Of a DNA stretch of 64,000 bases, positions 45,366 through 56,249 are shown one piece after another. How positions within the stretch are numbered: the stretch's first letter is position 1; each line of letters starts with the position of its first letter. The position numbers and the translations under genes were made by a program. The notes beneath the pieces are model-generated. The model did not search any database, was not told where the DNA came from, and saw only the letters and a list, made by a program, of their open reading frames with translations. Origin of the DNA: Falciphora oryzae (lineage: Eukaryota > Ascomycota > Sordariomycetes > Magnaporthales > Magnaporthaceae); the NCBI GenBank assembly GCA_000733355.1, contig JNVV01000024.1:203865-267864 (forward strand), written 5' to 3'.

Positions 45366-46211
45366 ATGGGTGACAACAACGTCGTTGCCATTGCCATTGC
45401 CTACCCAGGAAGCGACGGGAGCGCCAGCGCTAGTGCAACTGCCGTTGCCGACAACAGCGCTAACCACCATGCCAATACGAGCGTCAGCAGCAGAATCAGC
45501 CCCTACCGTGGGCAACTGAGCCCGCCCCACAGCGCCGCTCCATCTGTGCAGATCTGGCCTTTGGGCTATGGCCATCTTTGGCCCGGCAACAACGACCACT
45601 CCAATAGGTTTGTCCGCACCACCTGCTCCTCCTTTCTACTGCTTCCTCAGCCCAAGTAGAAGACTTTTTGGCAGCTAAATCGCTGATACAATCCTCACTA
45701 CAGTGAAGTGTTTACCCCGCCTGGCCGGCTTCTAGCGCTCAGGGCCTCGCAAAGTCCACCGATCGAGCTGGGATGTCACATGCAGCCCCAGGCTCTGGAC
45801 TTGTGGGGCAAGCCTCGATACACAGTCCGGTCAGATTTTCTCGGGGAGGAGATCGACAGCACCGTCGCCCGCGACATCAGCGGCCGCGCTATGCGCAGCG
45901 GCGGGGTCGTCGTCGAGGCCAGCAGTCCCAAGCGAATACCCGCCACAGGCTCCTCACACGTCAGCATCAAGATTCGGGACGCGGGGGATACGGTGGAGGG
46001 ACGGCGCGTCGCGGACGGCTGCGACTCAGCAGCCTCTGGTCATCGACTCGAGGGCCCGGAGGACTCCTTGGTCGACATCTCCCCCAGCGACGCCAAGATC
46101 TCGCTCATCTACCACCACTGCTGGAAGAGGCGGGATCGCGCAACCGCCGCGCCTGGGCACCACGGGGCCAAGGCTCTGCCTGTTGATTCCTTGTCCAGTG
46201 ATACAGTATGA
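45366..46211 (+). CDS. Hypothetical protein, possible two-exon gene
   Basis: Two frames can be joined by an intron with donor GTTTGT (45608) and acceptor ACAG (45702), with a GCTGATAC branch-like site. The product reads MGDNNVVAIAIAYPG... through NNDHSN into SEVFTPPGRLLALRAS and ends SLSSDTV, about 250 aa. The first half is Ala/Ser/Asn-rich; the second has IRDAGDTVEG and IYHHCWKRRD. No family was recognised. The frame is open a little upstream in AGC-rich sequence, so the start is uncertain. It lies at the edge of the repeat island and could be non-coding. Confidence 0.3.
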
Positions 46212-46731
46212 CTTGGCCGATGGCGCACATCCTGCCATACAAGTGGCCGTCAAGCCCACGGCTAAGGCTGTTTGCTGTTGACTACACGTGCTTGCCAGCA
46301 GATTGGTCGCGAAGGACGTAGACAGAAGAATGGAGCGAGAGAAGGAAAATCGGATTTGTCGTGTACACCTCAAACTCCCTTTGTCTTCGATGACTTCCTG
46401 GTTTCTTTTCGCCTACGTCTCCTATCGAAACGGTGATGGGTTAAGTTATTTATCGGGCTTGCCTATACAGCCCCAGCGTTTGGCTATTTGGCCCCAAGAT
46501 AGTGGGGCCACGGTGCGATCATCAACGCATTCAACTTTTTATGTATTTCCCCGCAAATTTGACCCCTACACCGAATGCCTAAATGTACCAGATTGAAATC
46601 CGACGTTCTGTTGCCTAACCTACCTAATTTATTTTTTCCCGACAATAACGACCCCACAACAACAACAACCCTTTGCACCGCTTTTTTGAAGCTATTCCTA
46701 CGCACCTACGCACGCTAACAACGCTACCGCC
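46212..46731. other. Border between gene-rich DNA and the repeat island
   Basis: 520 bp without a recognised gene. From about 46,600 the base composition and word use change to AT-rich with TTTA/TAAA excess. Confidence 0.5.
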
Positions 46732-47284
46732 ATGGAGTCTCCTACCATTTACGCGACCGCTAACGAGGCTACCGCCGCCCTTAAGGCGCAGGCGCATGCT
46801 GCAAGCTACGATTTGGCCCAAAAAGATCGATATACCGGCGCCGACAGGCTCGTTTTCCAAGTTCGATTCCGGTGCGCGAAAGGCCGGGCGGTGGCTTCGT
46901 TTGTATCGGTAAATACGCATAAAACTAAGCGCCGCCGTACGAGTACTAAGATAACAGATTGCCTTTTCCGTACGAGTATTAAACGGCTAAATACGGGCAA
47001 ATAGGCTATCCAGCCTCCCGTCGGAGAATATAATTACGATTTTGCCGCCCGCCCGACCTTTTTTGCCTTTTACCGCAAAAATAACCTTAACGAGCACAAA
47101 GTACAGATCCTCCCCTTTTGGCGGGCCGGCGCCGGCCCTAGGGCGATTATCGCGGCCTTTGAAAAGGAGGCAGAAGCGATAGGTTGCTTTGTATCGTTTA
47201 TTTATAAAGATTTGATTAGTTGCTTGCAGATTTACCGGCGGGAGGAGTTTAAAGGCAGGATTCCGATCTAGTAGTTTTACGACG
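46732..47284 (+). mobile_element. FAR1/MULE-type transposase remnant
   Basis: One frame reads from MESPTIYATANEAT through FQVRFRCAKGRAVASF, KTKRRRTSTKITDCLF (FAR1-like DNA-binding pattern), a TAG in place of a probable TGG, then PPVGEYNYDF (HNH-D-like end), HKVQILPFWRAGAGPRAI and YRREEFKGRIPI before two stops. The pattern fits the N-terminal part of FAR1-related Mutator-like transposases. The stops and AT drift suggest RIP. Ends were not found. Confidence 0.55.
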
Positions 47285-47538
47285 TAATTTTATTTTTCCG
47301 CTTTTGCGCCTGCCCCACAGTTGTGGCGGTGCCATTGGACGTTTGGCTCGTGGCGGAACCGTCACACTACCCCCTCCCAAACCTCGTATTGCAAGTGCCG
47401 CAAGCGATGCGAGCTGGCAGTCAGATATGGCGTACCAATTTACGCCGTCCTTTCGCCGTAACTTTAACCGGCACGTTGTCGTCAAGATGCTTTAGGTTAA
47501 AACGGTTTTCGGCTATTGCGCGCATTTATTCCGCCAGC

Positions 47539-48885
47539 CGTTTCGGTAGGCCATCTGCTTCTAAATGTAATTTGTGAAAGTTATCCAGCGCTACTGGAAA
47601 GTTTTTAAAGTTTGTAGCGGGATACCAAATGTTATCCGGGTCGTAACCCCGCCAGGCTGTTTGGTATTGTAATTGGCGTCGTAACATACGTAAGCGTTCG
47701 ATTCGTTCTACCTCGAATTCGGCTTTTCCGTCGACGTCCTTTGGCGGGGGCGGAATTTAATACTATTAAAGTAGCGGGTTTGTAGATGCTTTGCGAAAGC
47801 GGTTTGCGTGGAATAGGTTTTTAATTTTGTAATTGCCCGGCAAATCGAAAATATAGCTATGCCTTTTTATTTTAAGGATACGGAAAGGTCCCGCGAACGG
47901 CGAATTTAGCCAGGCCGTTGGAGCGGCCGTTAAAAAGCCCTTTTTTTTTTTAAAAAAAACACCAGGTCGTTAACGTTAAAATCTACTAGCTTGCGCTTTT
48001 TATTCGCTTAGTTTTCCTACCGTTTTTATGCAGCTATCGCGCGCTGCTTTACCAAATCCTGGACCCTTTTAATACATTTAAAAAGGTCGCGTGCACGTTT
48101 TTTTGTATTAAAGCCATCGGTTAATGCGTCGAAGTTAAACGAAAAGGGATTTTTCGCATTTTTGCCCATTATTACCCGAATCGGAATTATACTGATCGTT
48201 AAGTGCTACGATAAATTGTAGGCAAAATCTAACGCGGGGAAGTGGTTGCTCCAGTCCGATTGGTATTTGTTAACGTAAAAGCGTAGCTTTTAATCCAGCT
48301 TTTGGTTAATGATTTTTACGGCGCTTTACGTTTACGGATGGAAAGCTAAACCGTAACGATATTTAGTGCTTGTTAAGGAATTAAACTTTGTTATAAACTT
48401 CGAAATAAACGGTTTTGCGTTATCGCTAATCCAAACGAACGGAACGCTAAAAAAACGGTAAAGGTAGCGATAATACCGCTTTGCTAACATTTCGGCCGTA
48501 TCGGACTTTTTTCCTGCAATCGTAGCGATAATGCGATTAAATTTGCAAATAAATACCCAAATATAATCGTACTTTCGTTTATTTTAAAGCATATTTTTGC
48601 CGTCCACTACTATTTGGTTTTAAATACCTAACGGGATTGGTAGCGGATAAAGCAAACCAGGTGTTTTATTTCGGGGTATTTTATTGCGCCGGCAATCGTA
48701 GCAATTGCGGATATAACGTCGGATATCAACCTTTATATTAGGTTACTAATAGTCCTTTTGTACCGCTTTAATGGTTTTATTTTATCCTTTATATCTAAAA
48801 ATTAAAAGCGTATACCTATCCCGAATAAATGCTATACGTAGGAAAATTTTACCGTTTTATGTTTATTCCAGCACAAACATTTTAT
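47539..48885 (-). mobile_element. Ty3/gypsy chromovirus: integrase and chromodomain part
   Basis: On the minus strand, the zinc-binding IRRYIRNCYDCRRNK is followed by PLPIPLG, then the integrase core DYIWVFICKFNRIIATI, PFVWISDNAKPFISK (second Asp) and YRYGLAFHP, then WSNHFPALDFAYN. The C-terminus (about 47530-47760) reads EFEVERIERLRMLRRQLQYQ, then GYDPDNIWYPATNFKN, a chromodomain. Frames are broken by many TAA/TAG codons. Chromodomains steer integration to heterochromatin. Confidence 0.75.
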
Positions 48886-48887
48886 TA

Positions 48888-49317
48888 ACGTGGTTCACCA
48901 CCTCGCGGCACACACCACTTCGCGGCACACTTGAAAAATGCATATTAAACGGCGTTTTTTTTCGATTAAATAACTCGCTCAATTTGCGGCTAAATTCTAC
49001 CAAAATTAAAACAGTTATATTTAACTTTATAATAATTATAATTTAAATTTTCCGCATTTTTATTATTACTCCTTTTGGGTTAGTTCGCAACACTGTGTAA
49101 TACACTGTGTACAATATGCAATTAACCCAAAAGGAGTAATAAGAAAAATGCGGAAAATTTAAATTATAATTATTATAAAGTTAAATATAACCGTTTTAAT
49201 TTTGGTGGAATTTAGCCGCAAATTGAGCGAGTTATTTAATCGAAAAAAAACGCCGTTTAATATGCATTTTTCAAGTGTTCCACTCGCTGATGTGTTCCAC
49301 TCACTGATGGACCACGT
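48888..49317. mobile_element. 430-bp foldback MITE with near-perfect inverted arms and TA duplication
   Basis: Flanked by TA on both sides. Ends are ACGTGGTTCAC... and ...GGACCACGT. Inner arms (about 48940-49083 and 49122-49268) are almost identical inverted repeats differing at about three sites. Subterminal sequence consists of two direct copies of a CAC(C/T)ACYTCGCGG-like unit on the left and a diverged pair on the right. The centre of about 38 bp repeats CACTGTGTA. No coding capacity. Confidence 0.8.
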
Positions 49318-49430
49318 TAAGCTAACTAGTAAGTTTGTATTTGCTTTTATATTATATAGCCTTTTAACGCGGAAGCTAATCCTATTTACTTGTAGGAAAG
49401 CAGTTTTAATAAACGAAAACGTTAATTAAC
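49318..49430. other. Short host or gypsy-derived piece between MITE and Fot1 element
   Basis: 113 bp of AT-rich sequence separating the two TA-flanked insertions; probably part of the interrupted gypsy element, but no motif is readable. Confidence 0.4.
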
Positions 49431-49432
49431 TA

Positions 49433-51362
49433 ACGTGGTTCACAAGCGAGCCGCGCACACAAGCGAATCGCGCACCCACACCCGACCTCCGGTCAATCGA
49501 CGCGCATGCCAACCCAACAACGCCAGGAATCCATTCAAACTATTCGGAACTATATACATCGGACATTTTTACTTCTTCCTAACAAGTGCGCGCATGCCAA
49601 CCCAACAACGCCAGGAATCCATTCAAACTATTCGGAACTATATACATCGGACATTTTTACTTCTTCCTAACAGGTGCGCGCATTATATCCGGTTTTACCG
49701 CAAGTGCTACATCGCCGACGAGTCGTCGTCGCCTTCCTTTCCTAGCCCCTATAGTCGCGCATTTCTTGCTATAGCTATCCATCCAGCTCTTGCTGGTCCA
49801 GAACATTTCGTACCTCGTCGATAGTAAGTAACCCTCCAAATCGGACACGTGTTTTTTTTTGGCCCTCTGGCGTTTGCTTAGTGCTTCGTTCGCTTTTCGT
49901 AATTTAAAGCACTTTTTTTCCAAAAGGTTAACCCGATGCATGATTGCCTTTGCCCCTTTCGCAAATTGGTCCACAGCCGCTAGCATGGATATCGGAAAGC
50001 TGCTTTGGTAATTGGAGATCCGAGTTTTGATGTGTTCGGATTGCGAAGTTGCTTTTTTAACTGTCCGGGGCGTTTTGGAAGTTTAAGGCTCGGGGTCGTT
50101 TAAAGGCGTCTTTAGGGGGGTTGGAGTCTGTAGCCTTACATCCAGATTTTCCAAAACCGAATCCGGGTTAAAAGGAGTAAGGCCAGCCCCTTGGAAGCCT
50201 TTTTAAATGTTTTTTTTGGTTATAAAGTTAAAAAATGCCGCTTTAAACGCCGAAAGGAATTCGACCTTAATTACGTAGTTAACGTATAACCTTATCAGGT
50301 TTTCGATTTATTAACCGTACGCTTTTTTTATTAGGCTAAAGCACTTAACGTTAAGCGGCTAAAAGAAGTAAAACGAATGCGGAAGCATGCAAAGCGTAAT
50401 AATATTATGTTTTTGGCAATAAAGTTCGAAATCCGTCGAGTGGTAGCTTTTGTATCCGTTTAGCACTAACAAACGATAAAACCCCGTAGAACGAGCCGTA
50501 ATGTGTTTATCGAAATGCTGGATCCATTCCAGGCCGAGCTCGTTCGTAGTCCATTTATTAGCGTTCGTTGCGATAACTTAATTGCGTGGAAGGTCGGTTT
50601 CCGAGTACCAATTGGCTAGGTGGTACTGCCTTTTGACGATAATAAAAGGGGGGATCGCTTAACCGCAATAGTTAACCCTTTAAATAACTATAGCCTATTC
50701 CCGATTGCCAAGCTGGACCAGCTTTGCTTTATTACGGCTTTCCGATGTTATAATAACTATAACGGCCGCGATTATGCCTATAAAAAAGCCGGTTTCGTCG
50801 AAATTATAAATATCGTTATCCTGGATGCCATATTTAGCCACAGTGTTCCGTACAAGGTCGAACCACGTAAAAACGAGCTTAGGATTTTCGCATTTAGCCC
50901 TTTAGTAATCGTACTTTCGAATCCAACGCGTACCGAGCTTTGCGCGGCGTTTAACGAAGTTCGCGACCCAATTTTTACCAACGACGCCCGCGTCGCGTTC
51001 GGCCAGCAATCGGTTGGCCATATCTTTAACACCAAAAGGCCGGGGAGGAAATGCGCGAAAATCCAGCTCGAATATATATTTAACAAGCGCCTCCTTTTCG
51101 GATTCCGTCAATTTCTAAGATTTGGGCATACTGTCGCGTTAAGCAAATCGGCCGCGGCGTCGGTCGCGTAGTGTAGATTCAAAAACGTCGTAAATTTTGG
51201 CTGCCGAACGCACACTCAATTGTGCATTAGATTAAATTGCCCGTATGGCAAGAGCAATTCTAGTTTCGTTAAATGTCGACGCCATTTATGGTTGTTAAGG
51301 AATTAAAGTTAAAAGTGGGAAACGCGACTCGCTTGTGTGCGCGGCTCGCTTGTGAACCACGT
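49433..51362 (-). mobile_element. Fot1/pogo (Tc1/mariner) DNA transposon, RIP-degraded
   Basis: 1930 bp flanked by TA. Terminal inverted repeats of about 40 bp begin ACGTGGTTCACAAGCGAG and hold two direct 17-bp units (CACAAGCGAGCCGCGCA type). The minus-strand transposase remnant has the CENP-B/Tc5 HTH (ESEKEALVKYIFELD, GKNWVANFVKRRAKLGTRW; 51111-50902), YNFDETGFFIG (first catalytic Asp intact), LVLNGYKSYHS and PLNVKCF (the second and third catalytic Asp are Asn), and the C-terminal KANEALSKRQRAKKK (about 49870). Stops and D-to-N changes are G-to-A transitions expected of RIP, so the copy should be dead. Confidence 0.85.
49499..49674. repeat. 88-bp tandem duplication inside the Fot1 element
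   Basis: Two nearly identical 88-bp copies starting at about 49499 and 49587, near the transposase 3' end. Confidence 0.85.
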
Positions 51363-51399
51363 TATTAATTCGGGCTAATATAGGTATAAAAACTACCGT

Positions 51400-52315
51400 A
51401 AAAATTTCCGGTGGTTTTACTTTTTTCCCGATTTATTTAACGAAAACGATTCGGTTTCCAATCCCTTTTTGCTTTGTTTAGTTCCAATTGCAGCGATTTT
51501 ATTACAATTCGGGCAATTTTTAAAAAAGTGCCGCTCGCTATACGTAAAGTATATACCAGCTTTAATATAAGCTTTCCGTTTTGTTGGAATTAAAGCTTTG
51601 CTATCCTTCGAATTAGAAATAGCTAAATCGCCGTCCTTATTTTTCTGTTAACCGTCCTATGCTTTGCTTTTAAATAGTAATTTGCTATTACTTTTAAGTT
51701 TGTTGCAGTTGTTGCGTTAATTAGCTTTGCGTTCGCTAATTTTTTCGTAATGCCGCTTTTAGCTATAAGCTATATTAGCAACGTTTTTATTAAAAACCTC
51801 GTAGTTAATATCCAGGTTTTAGGCATCGGTAAGCAGCCGATAGTTAAAATTCGGTAGGATATGCTCCTATAAAATTATTTTTATATCGGTTACGGTAACA
51901 TTAGCTGTTTGCGCCAAATTATTAAAGCTGGCCAAAAATACGTGGATATTTATATTTTTTACTAGGTCGTACTTTAGCTTTGCAAATTTGGCTTAAGCGG
52001 CCGAAACTTAGTTTGGGTTATAATAAGTCGCGCTTAGAACTTAAACCATTTTAGTAACAAACGAAAATAGGTTATTATCCGATAAAAGTTGTGGTTGCAA
52101 TACCTTTAATAAACCGCCTTTAAAGTACTTTATTAATTTATTTATCCAGCTTTTTTCCGTCCGGAAAGTTTCGTCGTTTTCTTTAAACTTATTAGCTACG
52201 GTTTTAACCTATAAATTAAAAATCTTTTTGTTTCCTTTAAAAATTTTAGGCGCGACGCCCTGTTTTTTAGCTTTGTTGTTATAGCGGGGATTTGCGCTTT
52301 TTGCAATCGACTTGT
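51400..52315 (-). mobile_element. LTR-retrotransposon gag remnant
   Basis: One minus-strand frame reads KSWINKLIKYFKGGLLKVLQ, PQLLSDNNLFSFVTKM, AKFAKLKYDLVKNINIHVFL, then KAGIYFTYSERHFFKNCPNC, a decayed zinc knuckle. It is interrupted by TAA/TAG codons where CAA or TGG is expected. Same strand as the integrase block at 47539-48885, so it may be the gag of the same gypsy element, with protease, RT and RNase H missing between. Confidence 0.65.
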
Positions 52316-53181
52316 ACGGTTTAAACACGGGGTGTCACACGGAAGAACCCGTGGACCTAACTAGTCGGCATCACGAGTCGGCCTTACGGAGGGTCGAAAA
52401 CCCGCATAGGCGGTCAACGGCCCTAAGGCCAAGCGGTGAAGGTTGGAAGGCAGTGTGAATCATGTACTCGATACTTCGCACGGATCACAAAAGGTTTATA
52501 TAAACCCTGCCATCTCCTATATCCTTTACGAAAAATTCCTTCCTCCTCAAGCATCTCTTAAGCCCATAAAAAGATTATTTGCAATTTAAAGATTTTTTTT
52601 CCAAGCCGTCTTTAACCCCTTGTTACAAATAATCTTTTTACGCTCTACCCCCTAACGGAAGCTTTACTATCTTTCCTCCTAAGCTTTGGAAAGGCCCTGT
52701 CAATCGGCACCCCTAAGCCCCAACTGTTACCTTCTTTAGCGAATAAAACCCTGGGGCCACACCACAAACATTTTAACTGTTACCGGTGTTTTCGAACGGG
52801 TAAAAGCGAAAAGAATATATAGGAGGGTCGTTTCACCCTTTTAATCGCCCTGGCGAAATCACGGGATTCAAAAAAAGGCCGGAGGATTTCCTTTGTACCT
52901 TTGGGATTTTACGCTGCCTAAAAATACAGGGAACCGGACCCCCTCATCTCGTTTGTAACGACATCTCCTTCCTTACCAAACGATTTTGGCATATCGGCCG
53001 TAGAATTAACGGAATCCCCTTTTTTTTTTAGCGATTCCGGTATACCTGCCGATACCATGCCGGCCAAATCTGGGAAAGCGGCTAGAAAAGCCCCCGAAGG
53101 CCCCTCCCGGTCTGTACTGGAAAAACGTCAAAATACCCCTATGCTCGACAATTAGGGGCAACTCTCTCCCGTTTACAAATT
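52316..53181. other. LTR-like or LINE leader sequence, no gene
   Basis: Begins near 52334 with TGTCACACGGAAGAACCC, which has the TGT...ACA form of an LTR end, and includes TTTATATAAA at about 52496. No second LTR copy was found in the window, so the call is weak. The right part may be 5' leader of the LINE that follows. Confidence 0.35.
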
Positions 53182-53661
53182 TTGGAGCATGGGTGCACGG
53201 ACCATATTGTTAAGGTTTTGGCGGGATTTCCGCCTATAGCCCTAACAGGCGCCCACAAACGAAAAATTCTCTTCAACCTGCCGCTTTCAATCACCACCAT
53301 TGCACGCAATCCTCCCTCCTTTCGCGACACATTTAATCGGCAGACCTCCTTTAACGAGTTTTCTATCGACCGCGGTAAAGATAGAGTCCGTTCGATGGCC
53401 CGGCGCGCCTCCCGCACAGAGGCGCACAAAATAAAGCCCAATCTCGCGCAGCAAGCCAGCGTGGCAAAATTCCGCCAGCCCGAAAGGCAGGCACCCTCTT
53501 TCGGGAGGTTCGATGCACCTTCCCTCGGGAGGCTCGATGCACCCTCTTTCGGGAGGCTCGATGCACCCTTTTTCGGGAGGCTCGATGCACCCTCCTTCGG
53601 GAGGCTTAACGCACCCTCCCCCGGGAAGTTTGATAAACGGTTTAAAAGAAAGGGAAATTAG
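53182..53661 (+). CDS. Repeat-island ORF with octapeptide repeats (possible LINE ORF1 relic)
   Basis: 159 codons, unrecognised. The first 100 residues are basic (MARRASRTEAHKIKPN). The C-terminal part consists of six eight-residue repeats of the APSFGRLD type. Lies upstream of a Tad-like RT on the same strand, so it may be the end of a LINE ORF1 or a chimera. Lower AT content than its neighbours. Confidence 0.35.
   Translation: MEHGCTDHIVKVLAGFPPIALTGAHKRKILFNLPLSITTIARNPPSFRDTFNRQTSFNEFSIDRGKDRVRSMARRASRTEAHKIKPNLAQQASVAKFRQPERQAPSFGRFDAPSLGRLDAPSFGRLDAPFFGRLDAPSFGRLNAPSPGKFDKRFKRKGN
53491..53634 (+). repeat. Six tandem 24-bp repeats
   Basis: Units start at 53491, 53515, 53539, 53563, 53587 and 53611; consensus GCACCCTCTTTCGGGAGGCT plus CGAT. 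Confidence 0.9.
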
Positions 53662-54390
53662 GTTGAAAACCACCCGACGGTTTCCGGATCGACAGGGCAC
53701 CCTTTCGCCCCCTCACTCCTTCTGGGACTGTTCCGCAGCGAGGAGGCAATGCCGTTACGGGGGCTGGTTAGTTGTGCGTGGGTTGGGGGCATTACGCCGG
53801 CGCGGCAGTCCCCTAAAGGCCCCGATAGCAAAACGTGGTCGGCTTATTGCCGGAGACGGTTTTGGGTAACGGGAAGCAGGAAGCGTGGGCACGGCTTTGG
53901 CTCGCACTTTTGGTATACCCCGTGGATGGTAGGCCGTGGTGGAATATAGTGACTGAAGCGCCGCATGCTTCCCACTCGCACTGGGAGTTTGCGCCGGGTT
54001 TGGAGGACGGAAGGAACTCGTTGCATTTATGATCCACATAATGGCACTGGGCTTGCCCAGAAACCAACGAGGGACCGGGCCGTAAATGAACAAGTACGGG
54101 GTGTCGCCGGCTTTTGGCTTCCTACTCGCACTAGGGACGTACACCGGGGCAGATGATGTCGTCGGCATGTTGGGCGGAAGAGATTATATTTTAGCCCGAA
54201 AGGACGGATGCGTACGTCGGTTTATCAAAAGGCCTTTTTGTGGCTGCGATAGGCTTAAGGTGCAAACCTTGTATTTACGTAGCAGGCTAGCTATCCAGCA
54301 AAAAAAAGAAGGCGGGCTCTAGCCGGCATATCCGTTAAAGGGATTCGGCACCCCTCTGACTGTAGTTTTCTATAGGAAATACGAGGTTAT
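53662..54390. other. Unassigned stretch upstream of the LINE reverse transcriptase
   Basis: About 730 bp. Short frames on the plus strand are not recognised; the last 60 bp read GIRHPSDCSFL-stop-EIRGY in frame with the RT, a decayed version of the RT motif before YADD. The rest of the RT fingers/palm is missing or scrambled. Confidence 0.4.
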
Positions 54391-56163
54391 ATGGCCGAAA
54401 TCCTACCCAAAGCAAAAGCGGTCAGGTACGGATATGCGGACGATATAGGCATTTGCATAACGGGAAGCACCCCGGAGGAGTGCTCCCGTAAAGCAGGGGC
54501 TACGGTAACGGAAATCCTTCGTTGGGGAAGGGCTAATAAAGTAGCTTTCGACCCGGGGAAGTGCGAGCTTATGCATTTCTCTAGGCGGAGAAACACCACA
54601 ACCCCGCCGGTTGAGGCGGAAGGCCTTACCATTCAACAAGCTACAGGAGCTCTACGGTGGTTAGGGGTCCTTTTCGACCAACGGCTCAACTTTGGCCCTC
54701 ACGTCAACCATAGGGTTGCAAAAGCCCAAGGCGTTGCCAACCACCTCCGGGGGCTTACGAACTCGATAAGGGGGATACCGGCGCATTCGGTCCATAAAGC
54801 CGTTATAACGGTTATAATCCCTACGGCTTTATACGGAGCCGAAGTATGGTACAGGGGTAAAACTAAACCACACCCGTACAAACTGGCACAACAGCAAAGT
54901 ACCCGGCAAAGCCATTTAATCGAACGGGTCGATAAAGCCTTACAAACGTCCCTCCGGGCAATGGTTCCAGCTTGGAAAACCATACCGATAAACGCTTTAC
55001 ATTACGAATCCGGCATTCCTGGCGCCGAAGTGCTTTTGGAACAAGCCCGCCTCCGTTTTACGGCCCGCATAAAAACGGTTCCGGAGGATCACCCCCTAGC
55101 CGCAGCGGCCAAACCGACTTTCAACGCCCGGGGGCCTAGGGCAGGCCTGCCCGGCAGGCTTACGACCTCGCTACAAAGGACGGCCGGACTCCTTCCGGCG
55201 TGCACCCGCCCGGCTTACCTCCCCTATAAATATACGGGGCTTACGGTGACCACACAAAAAAAGCAAGCAGCCGCTAAAGCATTTATAGCGTGGCTCCGCA
55301 CCCTCCCCCCCACCGACGTTATAATATATAGCGACGGGTCCAAAGCGGAAAACGGGGCAATTGGTTACGGCTGGGTAATCCACCAAGCCGGCCAACGCAA
55401 ACTTTCCGGGCACGGCCGGCTGGCGCATCCGGCGGAAATATTTGACGGCGAAGCGGAAGGGGGCCGGATGGGCCTCCGCAAAGCCGTTTAGAGCTTCCGC
55501 AACTGCACTTTCCACCTATGCCTCGACAACACCTCGGCGGCTAACGGCTTTTTAAGCACGGCCCCCAATAGCTCACAAAAAGCTTTTAAAAAGGTCCATT
55601 ACTTTATGGACAAACACCGGGTACACGTCCGTTAGTCCCCGGGCCACACTGGAATCCCCGGGAACGAAAAGGCCGATGCCGAAGCAAAATTGGGATCGGC
55701 TTTGCCGATACCCCAACATTCCAAACCAACGGTGGCCGGAGTAAAGGCTTTAGCCCGGAAGATGGCCCGGGACGCCCGAAACACCTGGTTCGAAAACAGG
55801 TTCCCGGACCGGTATAAGGCTATAGGCCTCCCGCCGGTACCACAGCCCGCACCCGAAGCTTTACGGCTGCACCGGAAAGTGCTACAGCGGTTGATAGCCG
55901 CACGCACGGGGCATGGGGACTTTAACTGGTACCACCGAAAGTACCAGCACGAAAACGATAACCCGTACCGCTACGGAAGAAACAAATCCCCTTCCCACCC
56001 TATATATTGCAAGCTGGCCAAAGCGGCAAAAGACAAGTGGCTTACAACGGACCCCTCCCCGGCCTTTGATAGGCCCGGATATTGGAAACGGCTATTGCAA
56101 AAGCCTTTCCTTTTTGCTTCGTTCGTCGAAGCTACCAACTACTACATTATCGCTAGGCGGTAA
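54391..56163 (+). mobile_element. Tad1-like non-LTR retrotransposon: RT 3' part and RNase H
   Basis: MAEILPKAKAVRYGYADDIG carries the catalytic YADD. RT thumb-type sequence follows (GALRWLGVLFDQRLNFGPHV, TALYGAEVWYRG). RNase H residues are visible: IIYSDGSKAENG (Asp), EIFDGEAEGG (Glu), CLDNTSAANG (Asp), SPGHTGIPGNEKADAEAK (His, Asp). The frame is open for 366 codons to a TAG at 55489, then continues in the same frame; VR-TAG-SPGH at about 55634 is a TGG-to-TAG change. The 3' part ends TNYYIIARR at 56163. Less decayed than the neighbouring elements. Confidence 0.85.
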
Positions 56164-56249
56164 TAACAAGGCCTAAATAGCCCGCATATAACCTATTTTC
56201 CTTTTTCTTTTGCATTTTTCACTTTTCCTTTATACTATTAGGATTAGCA

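Noticed and set aside
46850..46885. tRNA-like GTTCGATTCC box
   Set aside because: Lies inside the FAR1-like coding frame with no matching A box or cloverleaf.
53491..53634. CRISPR-like array
   Set aside because: Units are contiguous with no spacers and lie in an open frame; a eukaryotic genome. It is a tandem repeat.
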